Below, piece by piece: positions 28,968 through 37,636 of a stretch of DNA of 64,000 nt. The position numbers were made by a program, and so were the translations under genes. The notes beneath the pieces are model-generated. The model ran no database searches, was not told where the DNA came from, and saw only the letters and a program-made list of their open reading frames with translations. Within the stretch, counting starts at the first letter, position 1. Every line of letters starts with the position of its first letter. Source of the stretch: CAWIVH01 sp963839475 (lineage in GTDB: Bacteria; Acidobacteriota; UBA6911); contig CAWIVH010000017.1 of NCBI GenBank assembly GCA_963839475.1, positions 620,001 through 684,000 of the forward strand, read 5' to 3'.

Positions 28968-29489
28968 AGTCGTCATGAATTGAAGCTGATCCAACGCATC
29001 AGACCGCGGCGTTCGCCTCGTCCCATCAAGCCCGATGGCGGGATGAAACCTGTCGTCGAGGGAATAACCGCGAATGCCTTGCGCCCCGTACCGCATCAAG
29101 TCATCGCCTCGTCAAAGCCTTTCCCATCCACAAAACAGTACCCGGGGTTTCATGATAACGGATTTCACGATCCTCTTGACCGTTAATGCGATGGGGAGCA
29201 AAGTAAAAGTAATCTCGGGTGTCGGGCCTTTCGTTTTCATATTCACCATATTGGGCTGCTGATTTTCCTGGGGAAATCAGGATAATATCATCCCCGCTCC
29301 GAGTGCTTACCCCGCTCGGGTGGAGTGGAAGAAACCATTGGGCGGATTCGTTTCAAAGAGCGAGATTGCATGAAAAGAAACGGTTCTAACGGTCGTAACA
29401 GCGGCTGCGTGTCCGAACCCATCGGGCCTGGTTGAGCTCCCGGGCGTCTTGGATCAACACTCGCTCAGATCCTGAAATGAGGTGTACCT
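28968..29489. other. Intergenic, one weak hairpin
   Basis: About 520 bp. CTGATTTTCC and GGGAAATCAG around 29259-29280 can form a hairpin with no T-run. No gene with family features. Confidence 0.35.
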
Positions 29490-30626
29490 GTGCGGATTAT
29501 CCTTGCACTGGTTGTCGCGTCACTCATGGCGGCAGCCGCCGGCGTTGAGCCAAATGCGCGGCGCGGTGCCATGGTATTCAAGCAACAGCGGTGCACCATG
29601 TGCCACGACACCTCGCCGGCCGGCGAAAAACCGCCTTCGAGATTTGAGCGGCGGCCCGGATTTGATTACACGCCGGCCGGAATGGCGAGCCGGATGTGGA
29701 ACCACGCACCACGCATGTGGTCGGCAATTCGTGAATTGCGGCTGGATTTCCCTCGTTTGACCGAAACCGACGCAGCGGACCTGTTTGCATTCTTTTACGC
29801 CAGACACTTCTTCGAGCGACGCGGTGACCCCGACCGCGGTAAGCGGGTCTTCGAGGGAAAATGTGCCAGGTGTCATGCAGCCGGAGGGCCGGGAAAAGCG
29901 GTTAACGGCTGGAGATTGCCTGCCGATTCCGTCGAACTGGTGCAAAGGCTCTGGAACCATGCCCCTGAGATGAATAGAGTTCTGAAAACCAAGAAACGGG
30001 ATTGGCCACAGTTGGCATCTTCGGAACTTGCCGACCTCCTTGCCTTCGTACAGAACTTGCCCGAAAACCGATCGACCATGTACACATTCAGCCTCCCTAC
30101 GGGCGAGGGCGGCAAAGCTTTGCTTGAGTCGAAGGGGTGCACTGGATGCCATAAGGGATTTCTGGCGCTTGAAGGCCGGCTGGCCAATCATACTCTCACC
30201 GATGTTGCGGCCTCCATGTGGAATCATGAACCCGATATGCGCCAGCAGGCCATGGAGCTGAGCCTGGAGGAGATGCGCGAGATCCTGGCCTATATATGGA
30301 GCGTCGATTTTTTCCGCTCACGAGGAGATGTGGCCGACGGCAGGAAGGTGTTTAATGCCCGATGCACTATGTGCCACACGAATCCGGCCGCAGGGATTCC
30401 GGATTTGAAAAGGATCAACCGACACTACTCTGCGATCACAATGGTTTGGGCACTTTGGAACCATGGCCCGAAAATGCTACAGGAGGTGGAAAAGCAAAGT
30501 ATGACCTGGCCGATGCTATCAGAAGCCGACATGGAAAACCTGATCGCGTTCCTCGACTTCAAACTGAGAATCCGGGCTTGGGTCACAGACGCCTCCGCGA
30601 AACCCGGAAATCCCGGACTGAAATGA
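29490..30626 (+). CDS. Exported tetraheme c-type cytochrome with four cytochrome-c-like repeats
   Basis: 378 residues from a GTG start with GAGGTG upstream and a signal peptide (IILALVVASLMAAAAG). Four heme attachment motifs are spread evenly: CTMCH, CARCH, CTGCH and CTMCH. Each is followed about 45-70 residues later by a WNHxPxM signature (MWNHAPRM, LWNHAPEM, MWNHEPDM, LWNHGPKM) and then a helix of the type LTETDAADLFAFFY. Each repeat thus looks like a class I cytochrome domain with its own distal Met or His. It should move electrons in the periplasm. No reductase or oxidase gene is next to it, so the partners are unknown. Confidence 0.88.
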   Translation: MRIILALVVASLMAAAAGVEPNARRGAMVFKQQRCTMCHDTSPAGEKPPSRFERRPGFDYTPAGMASRMWNHAPRMWSAIRELRLDFPRLTETDAADLFAFFYARHFFERRGDPDRGKRVFEGKCARCHAAGGPGKAVNGWRLPADSVELVQRLWNHAPEMNRVLKTKKRDWPQLASSELADLLAFVQNLPENRSTMYTFSLPTGEGGKALLESKGCTGCHKGFLALEGRLANHTLTDVAASMWNHEPDMRQQAMELSLEEMREILAYIWSVDFFRSRGDVADGRKVFNARCTMCHTNPAAGIPDLKRINRHYSAITMVWALWNHGPKMLQEVEKQSMTWPMLSEADMENLIAFLDFKLRIRAWVTDASAKPGNPGLK

Positions 30627-31491
30627 TTCTGCGGCTGTGATCACGGCTCCAGGTCATCACGAACACCTCGGATCATGATCATCCATTCAACCGGCACTGG
30701 GCGCTGAGTGTTTTTTCATGCGGGGCCTGAGAATTGGACGGATCCCGTCGCCCTACTGATGATGCAACATTCTCGGTGATTATAAGAGATTGTTCGATTT
30801 GGCGAAACATTCAACATATAAATTCATTACGGTTATGCCTGAAGGAACTTCAGAAAACTCCATAAAGGTGTTTTTGGTGAACAAGGATTTTGTGATCTGG
30901 GCAGAGGCCGAAGATTAGCGATATGGATGAATGATTATCAACGCCTATTGCGTTTTCATGCAATCTGGGCATTTGGGTCAAGCTTTGTCGCCCGCCCATC
31001 ACAGCGATGCGACGCTTTATTTCTTCATTTTTGATTTCCTGGACTACTTCACCGGATTAGGCGGTATGGAATATTTGAATGAATCGAGGCTCTTGCCCTA
31101 TTCCCTGATAGAGCCCCTATCCCCCATTCATCGTAACGGCATCCATTTTGAGTGAAAGCTGCATTGTTGAGATTGGGGCCGCTGAAGATTCTTACAGTTG
31201 ATAATGGTTGTTGAATCCAGCCGATTTCTCCGGGCACAGGATAGAGAAACCAAACAATGCCCCAAGGAACATGAATCGAAATAACCTGGAGGCGTGCTAC
31301 CCGGCCCGCCCACCATCGCCCCGATGATTGGGTGCCGCATATTATAGTGACGCCCATCACCAGGCAGACGTGCTCCTACACGTGCCTCTGCCTCAGCCTC
31401 ATTTTTTTATGTCAGTGTTGAAGGCTGAGCTCTATCAAAGGCCGCAACCGGCGGCTAAAATCAGTCTGATCTTCACGAGCTACGATTTTAT
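30627..31491. other. Long gene-free stretch
   Basis: About 865 bp. None of the short frames has a ribosome binding site, signal peptide or domain. The base composition looks more A+T-rich than the neighbouring genes. Nothing recognised up to the promoter at 31492. Confidence 0.4.
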
Positions 31492-31539
31492 TTGACTGAT
31501 TCATGCATTCATGTGATAGGCTACTACCACAATGTAGTA
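31492..31539 (+). promoter_or_regulatory. Promoter with dyad operator upstream of the first two secreted paralogues
   Basis: TTGACT (31492-31497), a 17-bp spacer, GATAGG (31515-31520), then TACTAC, six bases CACAAT, GTAGTA (31522-31539). The layout is repeated base for base in position at 33092-33138. The dyad would overlap the transcription start and so suits a repressor. It resembles BlaI/MecI-type dyads, but the half-site spacing differs. Confidence 0.65.
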
Positions 31540-31733
31540 ATATCTTCCGATATTGTTTTCTAGAGTCAAGGGTCCAGTTTGACAAATGCCGGATCGATGG
31601 TTCGGCTCCGCCTTCACCACGCTTGATGTTGAGAATTGAGGTGGTTGTACAAAAGCAGTTGTCAGATCTTAGATTGCCGGGTTTCTTCGGGTGAGCTTTT
31701 GTAATTGGAAATCGATCAAAGAAAGGAAATTCC

Positions 31734-32267
31734 ATGGTCAACAATAAACGTCTGCTTATTGGCATGATGTTGATAATCGCCAGTTTCTCGGGTGTTTCTA
31801 CCCTTAGAGCCCAGGATCCAACATGCCCCTATACCCTGGCCAGCCTCCAGGGTTCCTACACGGTTGTCGGAACCTATGGACCCAATCTGGCATATGCACA
31901 CGGGAAGGAGTTCCTGGACGGAAAAGGCAATATGACGCGGGCTTCGATCATTAACCAGCCTAAAACTGGGTCAACAACTGGTGAGAGAACCGTATCGACA
32001 ACTTCGCAGGTAGGAACTTACACGGTGAATTGCAACGGCACTGGCACTTTTATCCGCACTGTCACCCAAGCAGACGGTTCCATAACCCACGGGGTGGATG
32101 ACTTTATCATCACCCAAGGGATTCCAGCGCCTGGGTGGTCGGCGATTGCCATAACAATCATAGACGCCCAACGAAATCCCAGCAATGCCGTACCGGGTGG
32201 CGTCTTCCTCACGCGTATTCATACCCGGCTGCCCGAAACAAATCCTTTTGGAATACCAACCCCGTAG
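31734..32267 (+). CDS. Secreted protein of unknown function, paralogue A
   Basis: 177 residues with a signal peptide (RLLIGMMLIIASFSGVSTLRA) and AAAGGA upstream. The mature part contains CPYTLASLQGSYTVVGTYGPNLA, FLDGKGNMTRASIINQPKTG, STTGERT, GTYTVNCNGTGTFIR, VDDFIITQ and HTRLPETNP. Two Cys could pair. The order of strands suggests a small beta-barrel, lipocalin-like, but I recognise no named family. Its neighbour 24 bp downstream is about 55-60 percent identical by eye, and a third copy lies at 33332. It is led by a long leader of about 190 bases. Confidence 0.8.
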   Translation: MVNNKRLLIGMMLIIASFSGVSTLRAQDPTCPYTLASLQGSYTVVGTYGPNLAYAHGKEFLDGKGNMTRASIINQPKTGSTTGERTVSTTSQVGTYTVNCNGTGTFIRTVTQADGSITHGVDDFIITQGIPAPGWSAIAITIIDAQRNPSNAVPGGVFLTRIHTRLPETNPFGIPTP

Positions 32268-32291
32268 ATCCGACTATAGAAAGGAAAATTC

Positions 32292-32825
32292 ATGTTCAGC
32301 CAGAAAACCTTGTTTGTCACTGCAATGTTAATTTGCGCAACATTCCTGGGGATTACCAACATTCATGCTCAGGACCCGTCATGCCCCTATACTCTTTCGA
32401 GCCTCAAGGGCACCTATGCTGTCGTCAACTCTTATGGTGCCAACCTCGCTATGGGGCTCCAGATAGAAACTTTAGATGGTAATGGTAACCTGAGGCGGAC
32501 TGGCATCCTGAACCAGCCCAAATCGGGATCCACAACCGGAGAAAGAACTATTGGTACTGTTACAAGCATCGGGACCTACACCGTAAACTGCAACGGAACT
32601 GGTACAATCTCGCGCATTGTCACACGACCGGATGGGACCACAGCGGCTGCCCTCGATGACCTGATCATCTCTCAGGCCGTTCAGGGGCCGGGCTGGTCTG
32701 GCATCGCCACGGTATTTTTGGATGCACAGAGAGATCCTAGCGTTATCATCCCTGGTGGCGTTTTTGTGTCCCGTGTTCACACTCGACTGCCCGAAACAAA
32801 TCCCTATGGAATAGTACCCAAGTAG
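32292..32825 (+). CDS. Secreted protein of unknown function, paralogue B
   Basis: 177 residues, same length and layout as paralogue A: signal peptide ending IHA, CPYTLSSLKGTYAVVNSYGANLA, LDGNGNLRRTGILNQPKSG, STTGERT, GTYTVNCNGTGTISR, LDDLIISQ, HTRLPETNP. It starts 24 bp after paralogue A behind AAAGGAAAATTC and is presumably on the same transcript. The pair arose by tandem duplication. Function unknown. Confidence 0.8.
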   Translation: MFSQKTLFVTAMLICATFLGITNIHAQDPSCPYTLSSLKGTYAVVNSYGANLAMGLQIETLDGNGNLRRTGILNQPKSGSTTGERTIGTVTSIGTYTVNCNGTGTISRIVTRPDGTTAAALDDLIISQAVQGPGWSGIATVFLDAQRDPSVIIPGGVFVSRVHTRLPETNPYGIVPK

Positions 32826-33091
32826 GCAGGATTGAGTAATTCGGGGCAAGCCTGCGGGGTTGAGCTGGTTTGCCCTGATGCTCTATAGGAATTGAAATTG
32901 CGAAAAAGGAATCATATTTTGTGAAAGGCTGATCACCCTGCCTCATCAGAGGCATTCGCTTCATCTGGCTCAGGTTTCACATCCGGATGTCGATAGTCGC
33001 CAGCCCGTATCGAACCCGCCATAATCAAGAGGCACAGACCTGCCATCCGCCGGAAGAAGCACCTGAACATCCTGGTGCGGAAATTAATGAC
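32826..33091. other. Intergenic between paralogues B and C
   Basis: No gene recognised. It precedes the promoter at 33092. Confidence 0.4.
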
Positions 33092-33138
33092 TTGACGGTA
33101 GACCGCGTTCTTGTGATATATAACTACCACAATGTAGT
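33092..33138 (+). promoter_or_regulatory. Second copy of the promoter with dyad operator
   Basis: TTGACG (33092-33097), a 17-bp spacer, GATATA (33115-33120), then ACTAC, CACAAT, GTAGT (33123-33138). After the dyad the first 45 or so bases of the leader also align with the first copy (CTTCCGA, then TCCAGT and AAATG at matching positions). Confidence 0.68.
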
Positions 33139-33331
33139 AATAGCTTCCGAAACTGTATCCTGTAAGGAAGCATCCAGTCTAATAAATGACGCGCTCAAGC
33201 GGGCGTTTCCCCCATTTTTAGAATTGATGTTGACAAGTCGCTGGCAGGGTCAGAAGCCGTTATCCGTTTTTGGATAAATGGACCACAACCATGAACGTCC
33301 GTCAAATTCAGTCAGCCAAGGAGAGAACTCT

Positions 33332-33943
33332 ATGATCCGCAAGAATCACCTGTTTGTCGCATCTGCGTCAATTCTAGCTTTCGTCATCGGCGTGTCCACT
33401 GCCACAGCACAGGACGAAGGCTGCTACACCATCGAAAGCATCAAGGGTTCATACTCGCTCATCAACAACTATGCTGGTTCCACAGCCATAGCGATCGGCG
33501 TACGGGGTATGGATGGAAGGGGCAACATGACGGGAAACTTTATAATTAACCAGCCCACGCCGGGATCAACAACCGGAGAAAGAACGATCACGCCTGGCAC
33601 TCAGAAGGGAACTTATACCGTGAATTGTGACGGTACTGGGGTAATTGACCGCACCACAACTGCGGCGAATGGAACTGTCCAGCACGCTTATGATGACTTC
33701 GTGATCCTCGAGTCGATCCTTATAGACGGGAAGCTTCTGGCCACTTCAATGATTGATGTCGCGAGGGCTGGGGCTGTTTTCGTCACGGGGGCTCCCGCTC
33801 CGGTCCGCACCTGGACTCTTCGCAACCGCCTGCAGCAGTTGGAAAGTCTTAATGGCATCCAAGCTGATTCAGCCAAGATCAAAGCCGGCCTGAATGCCCT
33901 GGGCAACCGCCTGCTGGGAGTAACCTGGACCGATATTCCTTAA
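33332..33943 (+). CDS. Secreted protein of unknown function, paralogue C
   Basis: 203 residues from the ATG at 33332 behind AAGGAGAG; an upstream in-frame ATG at 33278 lacks a ribosome binding site. Signal peptide ending STATA, then CYTIESIKGSYSLINNYAGSTA, MDGRGNMTGNFIINQPTPG, STTGERT, GTYTVNCDGTGVIDR and YDDFVI. It is clearly homologous to paralogues A and B over about 130 residues but lacks the HTRLPETNP ending. Instead it ends with a helical tail of about 50 residues (NRLQQLESLNGIQADSAKIK). The different tail suggests a changed partner. Confidence 0.78.
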   Translation: MIRKNHLFVASASILAFVIGVSTATAQDEGCYTIESIKGSYSLINNYAGSTAIAIGVRGMDGRGNMTGNFIINQPTPGSTTGERTITPGTQKGTYTVNCDGTGVIDRTTTAANGTVQHAYDDFVILESILIDGKLLATSMIDVARAGAVFVTGAPAPVRTWTLRNRLQQLESLNGIQADSAKIKAGLNALGNRLLGVTWTDIP

Positions 33944-34263
33944 AACTGGCCGTTGTTTCCTGTCCGATTCCTCATTTGAACAGATCGGGGGACACGATTT
34001 TTGTCCAAAAAATCGCCCTCCAAAGATATAGATAAAGCGCCAGTTGCAGTTGAAAGCCAACCTTTTTTGTGGATGTCGGCGCAAAATCGACTATAACATG
34101 CGCATTTGCGGGCAGGATTGGAGCCGCATGGATGATCGCTGCCGCCCGGGCGAAAACCGGTAGGAGATCGGCATTCAGCAGTCGATGCCCCATTGTGAAT
34201 CCGTGGAAGGGAGAACCTGCAGCGAGGTTTTCTCCCTCCGCGCTTCAGCGAAACATTTCGGCA
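33944..34263. other. Leader region of the reverse transcriptase gene
   Basis: About 320 bp. The reverse transcriptase frame is open from 34069, but the part before 34264 has no family resemblance. It may hold the promoter or an upstream non-coding RNA; no clear hairpin was found by eye. Confidence 0.35.
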
Positions 34264-35640
34264 ATGACAGAAACGAAGAAACTCCATGTAGACCACCCCA
34301 TGCGCTGGAGCAACGTTTATCGGGAAGCCGACCTTTTCCGGGCCGCTGTTCGGGTATACACCAAGCCTTTGTTCCAATGGCGCAAAGCTTTGAGCACATC
34401 GACCGATGGACGGACCCTCTACGATTTTGCCTCCCGTGGACTCCATCACCTGGACGCTCTTCATTCGGCACTGTTGCACGAGAGATTCGAATTCCGCCCG
34501 GCGATTGCGCTGCACTATAATTTTAACGGAAAACACCGCACGCTCTATATCACGCCCTGGGAAGAGCGGATCGTCGATCTTCTGCTCTACCGGGCGATGA
34601 ACCGAAACCTTCACAGCTGGTTTTCGACCCATTCGTTTGCTTATCGAGATCGCAGCTTCGGGCTGGATCATTGCCAGAGCCGGATTGCCGATTTTATGCG
34701 CCGCCGCCCGATGCCTGTTTACCTGGTCAAGCGGGATATTCGCGACTATTTCGCCAGCATCGACCATGAAACACTGCTCCACCAGCTTGCCCAGCTGGTG
34801 CATCCTACCGACTATCTTTACAGGCTCCTGGAGCAACGCGTTCGCTTTGCATTCGAGGAGAATGGAGAGCTCTGCCGGGCAACTCGCGGCGTGCCGTTCG
34901 GCACCTCGATTGCCTGTTTTTTCGCCAATTTATACTTGACTGAAATGGATCGCGGGATCGAGAGCATTCCCGACGTCTCCTATTTTCGTTATGCTGACGA
35001 TCTGCTTGTGCTTTCGACCTCGCGAGAAAGAGCAGAAGAGGCGGCCCATCGCTTCGAAATCGTGCTGACAGAGCTTTCCCTCCGGACTAAAGAGAGTCAC
35101 CAGGCAGACCTGGTCGTGTCGGGCGACACCGTCGAGGACCCGGTTTTTAAGCCGGCATCGCACTTTCGCCACCTCGGTCTGATGTTCCGTCACAACGGCG
35201 AGGTCGCTCTTTCCCGGGACAAGCTGAGGAAAATCCAGAACCTTTTCCGATTCGGTTTTCGTCGCGGGCGCCGCCGCTGGAAAAAATTACCCGATCCCTT
35301 GTCGCAGGCGCAGTCCCTGATCACGATCGCAACAGATGTGCTGCAAAAAGGTGTTCGGAACGTGGCGATTGTCGATTATTATCTGAAACATGTCAGCGAC
35401 GAGAAACAGCTGGCGCTGCTGGACCGCTGGCTGGCGGAAGAGGTCCTCAGCCTGATTTTCGGCGGACACAAAAAAAATCACTTCCGCCGGATTAGTTTTG
35501 AGCAGCTCCGGACGATAGGACTGCCCTCACTGGTTCATCGCAAGCGCCTGATCCGGAGAGGCAAAATCGAAAGCCCTTTTTTCATCTGGCAAAGGAATAA
35601 AGCAACGAGAGCCTTCAGGGGGACGGTTGCCAGGCCGTGA
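34264..35640 (+). CDS. Reverse transcriptase of unassigned class (no maturase or integrase domain)
   Basis: 458 residues from the ATG at 34264; the ribosome binding site is weak and the frame is open further upstream. RT palm motifs are present: LVKRDIRDYFASID with the first catalytic Asp (158), RGVPFGTSIACFFANLYLTEMD (from about 208), and FRYADDLLVL with YADD at 243-246, then HFRHLGLMF before a basic thumb-like region (RFGFRRGRRRWKK). The N-terminal part (YREADLFRAAVRVY, RTLYITPWEERIVDLLLYRAMN) resembles the layout of DGR and group II-like RTs. It lacks the SQ signature of DGR enzymes, the NAxxH and VTG motifs of retrons, and any maturase or endonuclease domain. Defence-type unknown-group RTs are the closest idea. 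A structured RNA and a zinc-ribbon gene follow. Confidence 0.82.
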   Translation: MTETKKLHVDHPMRWSNVYREADLFRAAVRVYTKPLFQWRKALSTSTDGRTLYDFASRGLHHLDALHSALLHERFEFRPAIALHYNFNGKHRTLYITPWEERIVDLLLYRAMNRNLHSWFSTHSFAYRDRSFGLDHCQSRIADFMRRRPMPVYLVKRDIRDYFASIDHETLLHQLAQLVHPTDYLYRLLEQRVRFAFEENGELCRATRGVPFGTSIACFFANLYLTEMDRGIESIPDVSYFRYADDLLVLSTSRERAEEAAHRFEIVLTELSLRTKESHQADLVVSGDTVEDPVFKPASHFRHLGLMFRHNGEVALSRDKLRKIQNLFRFGFRRGRRRWKKLPDPLSQAQSLITIATDVLQKGVRNVAIVDYYLKHVSDEKQLALLDRWLAEEVLSLIFGGHKKNHFRRISFEQLRTIGLPSLVHRKRLIRRGKIESPFFIWQRNKATRAFRGTVARP

Positions 35641-35654
35641 CACTTTACAGGTGC

Positions 35655-35810
35655 AACGGCTTTCTCTTCAGTCCCAGAAGCAGCAGCCGGCAAAAAATCC
35701 GTGAGAGAGGATGGCTGCCTGTAGGTGGGGGTTATGGAAGAGCTCGGTCCGCTAAAGCGGGAGCTCGTTTTACTCAACCGTCCCCCTGAGGGCTTTCAAC
35801 AATCAGGGGG
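35655..35810 (+). ncRNA. Structured intergenic RNA downstream of the reverse transcriptase (candidate)
   Basis: Three nested or serial hairpins fill this gap: CAGCAGCC to GGCTGCCTG with an inner ATCC/GGAT around 35675-35723; GAGCTC (35740-35745) with GAGCTC (35761-35766) enclosing CCGC, TAAA, GCGG; and CCCCCTGA (35782-35789) with TCAGGGGG (35803-35810). Such density next to an RT is typical of RT-linked non-coding RNAs, but ends and function are inferred. Confidence 0.45.
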
Positions 35811-35815
35811 ATTTT
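35782..35815 (+). promoter_or_regulatory. Hairpin that covers the ribosome binding site of the zinc-ribbon gene
   Basis: The 3' arm TCAGGGGG (35803-35810) contains the only purine-rich site at correct distance from the ATG at 35820 and is fully paired with CCCCCTGA (35782-35789). ATTTTC follows, so it could also act as a weak terminator for the reverse transcriptase transcript. Confidence 0.55.
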
Positions 35816-35819
35816 CGTG

Positions 35820-36350
35820 ATGGGGATTTTAGACGATCTGGCGGGTATCTTTGGCGGTGGAACCGCATGCCCGGCTTGCGGGACTCCAGGAGCTCGCCAA
35901 TCGGATCATCGTATTTATTGTCTGAATCCGGTGTGCAGCAATTTTTCCGGCGCCGGTCGGCATGCAGCTGAATCCTCAGGCGCCGCACCGACTCAAAATG
36001 TACCCTACACCCAGCAGGCCAAGTCGGTGAGGTCCGTATCAAGCCAGGTCCTTGCCATACAATATCGAAATTACCAGGACCAGATACAAAATTTCACCGT
36101 GGATTCCCGTTCCGTGACGCGCAAAAACAATCATATCCTGGCAAAAGCCGTCCCTTCAGGGCGGAACGTATCTCTCATGCGCAATCGCATTCAGAACATG
36201 CCTGAGGTCGATCTGGCGTTGCCGGAAAAGGATCGATCGGGAGCCCCATGGCCCAATGCCCGCGAGAGGCAGGTGCTTGGATATCACCGCAAGCACAAAT
36301 CGACCTCGCCGCTGTATGAAAAGATCAAAGCCAAGTATCCGCTTTGGTAG
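35820..36350 (+). CDS. Zinc-ribbon protein with WYL-like beta region
   Basis: 176 residues. The N-terminal CPACGTPGARQSDHRIYCLNPVC is a zinc ribbon with two Cys pairs. A Ser/Ala-rich linker follows, then VLAIQYRNYQDQIQNFTVDSRSVTRKNNHILAKAVPSGRN split over residues about 80-120, which looks like the SH3-like strand pattern of WYL domains. The tail is basic (YHRKHKSTSPLYEKIKAKYPLW). WYL domains sense ligands or nucleic acid in many defence-linked regulators; that assignment is tentative. The gene lies behind the reverse transcriptase and its structured RNA, with its ribosome binding site in a hairpin. Start chosen at ATG 35820; a GTG at 35817 is also possible. Confidence 0.6.
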   Translation: MGILDDLAGIFGGGTACPACGTPGARQSDHRIYCLNPVCSNFSGAGRHAAESSGAAPTQNVPYTQQAKSVRSVSSQVLAIQYRNYQDQIQNFTVDSRSVTRKNNHILAKAVPSGRNVSLMRNRIQNMPEVDLALPEKDRSGAPWPNARERQVLGYHRKHKSTSPLYEKIKAKYPLW

Positions 36351-36489
36351 CGAATTTCTTTGGGTGAAAAGCAAACGCCCCAAGTGTAAAACTCCCTGGC
36401 GCTACCATGCGAAGTTGCTGGACTTCAGGCTCGCGAAGTTGAAACAAGCACTGAAGGGCAAATGCACAGAATCCTCTTCAGCTGCGATT

Positions 36490-37356
36490 TCCACCGAAGA
36501 AGGGTGTGCATGGCCATGGACGCCGGACGGAAGATTCCTGGCGGTTCAGCGCGGCGGGCTGGGAGAAGATCAATACACGATCTGCCTGGTCTCCGCCGAA
36601 ATAGGAGAAAAATCAGGGCCTTTAACCTCGCCACCGCCAAAGAGCCTTGGCGACACGAAGCCAGCGGTCTCCCCCAAAGGAGACAGCCTGGCGTTCCTCC
36701 GCGTGAGAGGAGGCAGTTTTGTCTGCGATATTTGCCTCCTGCCCGTTGCCGACGGCAAGCCGAGCGGCAAAGCCTGGCGTCTAACCCAAGCCCGTGACTA
36801 CTACGGCTTAGGCGAAGTAACCTGGACGCTGGATGGCCGCGAGCTCCTCTTTCCCAGCGTTCGCAGTGAGCGTACAAGCCTTTGGAGGATCGCCGTTTCC
36901 CCCGGTGCCGAAGCACAGCGGATACCAGGCACGGACGGCGGGTTTGTAACATTCGAATCGCCACACGGGAAAGCGTTGATTTATACCAAGGGAGGATTTT
37001 ACAGCCCGGGCCTCTGGAGCATGCCTACGGAAGGGGGGAAGGAGCTTCCGATTCCGCTGTTGTCATCCGTCCTGCCGGGCTATTCAGCGGTTGCGGATCG
37101 GGGCGTCTATTTTATTGACTTCGAGGATTTTCAAAAACCCAATAACTAGCATGGAAATGATGCTCCACCCCACAAACCGGTATCGGTGAAACTCTTCGAT
37201 TTTCAAAAGCAGCAATTGTTCACGGTAGGTTCGATGCAAAAGATCCAAGCCTCGGGTCGCAATAGTTTTTCCGTCACCCGTGACGGTCGCTGGATGACCT
37301 GGAGGCAGACGGACCGATTCAAATCCAACTTGATGCTGATTGACAACTTCCGCTGA
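36490..37356 (+). pseudogene. Decayed PD40 propeller protein (C-terminal part of a larger regulator or kinase)
   Basis: The plus frame encodes PD40 blades (CAWPWTPDGRFLAVQ, KPAVSPKGDSLAFLRV, VTWTLDGRELLFPSVR, GVYFIDFE), stops at an in-frame TAG (37147-37149), and continues in the same frame with KLFDFQKQQLFTVG and SVTRDGRWMTWRQTD to a TGA at 37356. These two parts are adjacent in intact Acidobacteria proteins, where they follow a winged-helix or Ser/Thr kinase domain. The N-terminal domain is missing here and the start is buried in the preceding gene. I read it as a truncated gene with an added amber stop. Confidence 0.7.
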
Positions 37357-37636
37357 CTTGCATCGACACCATCCGGCTGGGCCGATGAACGCAGCTTTCG
37401 ACCTCAGAATGGATCCAGGATCCGAGCCATGCGAGCTGCCAACTCCAGGACGGGTATCCATGATCAGGAAACCGACCTTGCCATTCCCCAATGTGCTACT
37501 GGCGATTGTGGGTGTAGAATCAAGCCAAAACCTTCTGGAGGCGCATTTCGCTCATGGAATGCTTCTATGTCAAAGAAGCTATCGCAAATCAAGAATCCAA
37601 ATTGTGAGATTCACAGACGACGGCGGGGGCACGCCA

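Noticed and set aside
30627..31491. Hidden gene in the long gap after the cytochrome
   Set aside because: All frames are short, without ribosome binding sites, signal peptides or motifs on either strand.
31522..31539. Firm BlaI/MecI operator call
   Set aside because: The half sites resemble known TACTAC/GTAGTA elements but the spacer is six bases where I recall four, and no BlaI-type regulator gene is in the window.
33940..34836. Minus-strand open frame opposite the reverse transcriptase start
   Set aside because: Antisense to clearly coding RT sequence, no ribosome binding site, no recognisable domain.
34264..35816. Diversity-generating retroelement
   Set aside because: The RT lacks the SQ-containing motif of DGR enzymes, no Avd-like gene is near, and I found no template/variable repeat pair with adenine-specific differences between 33 and 38 kb. 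The gap after the RT is not rich in AAC codons as DGR templates are.
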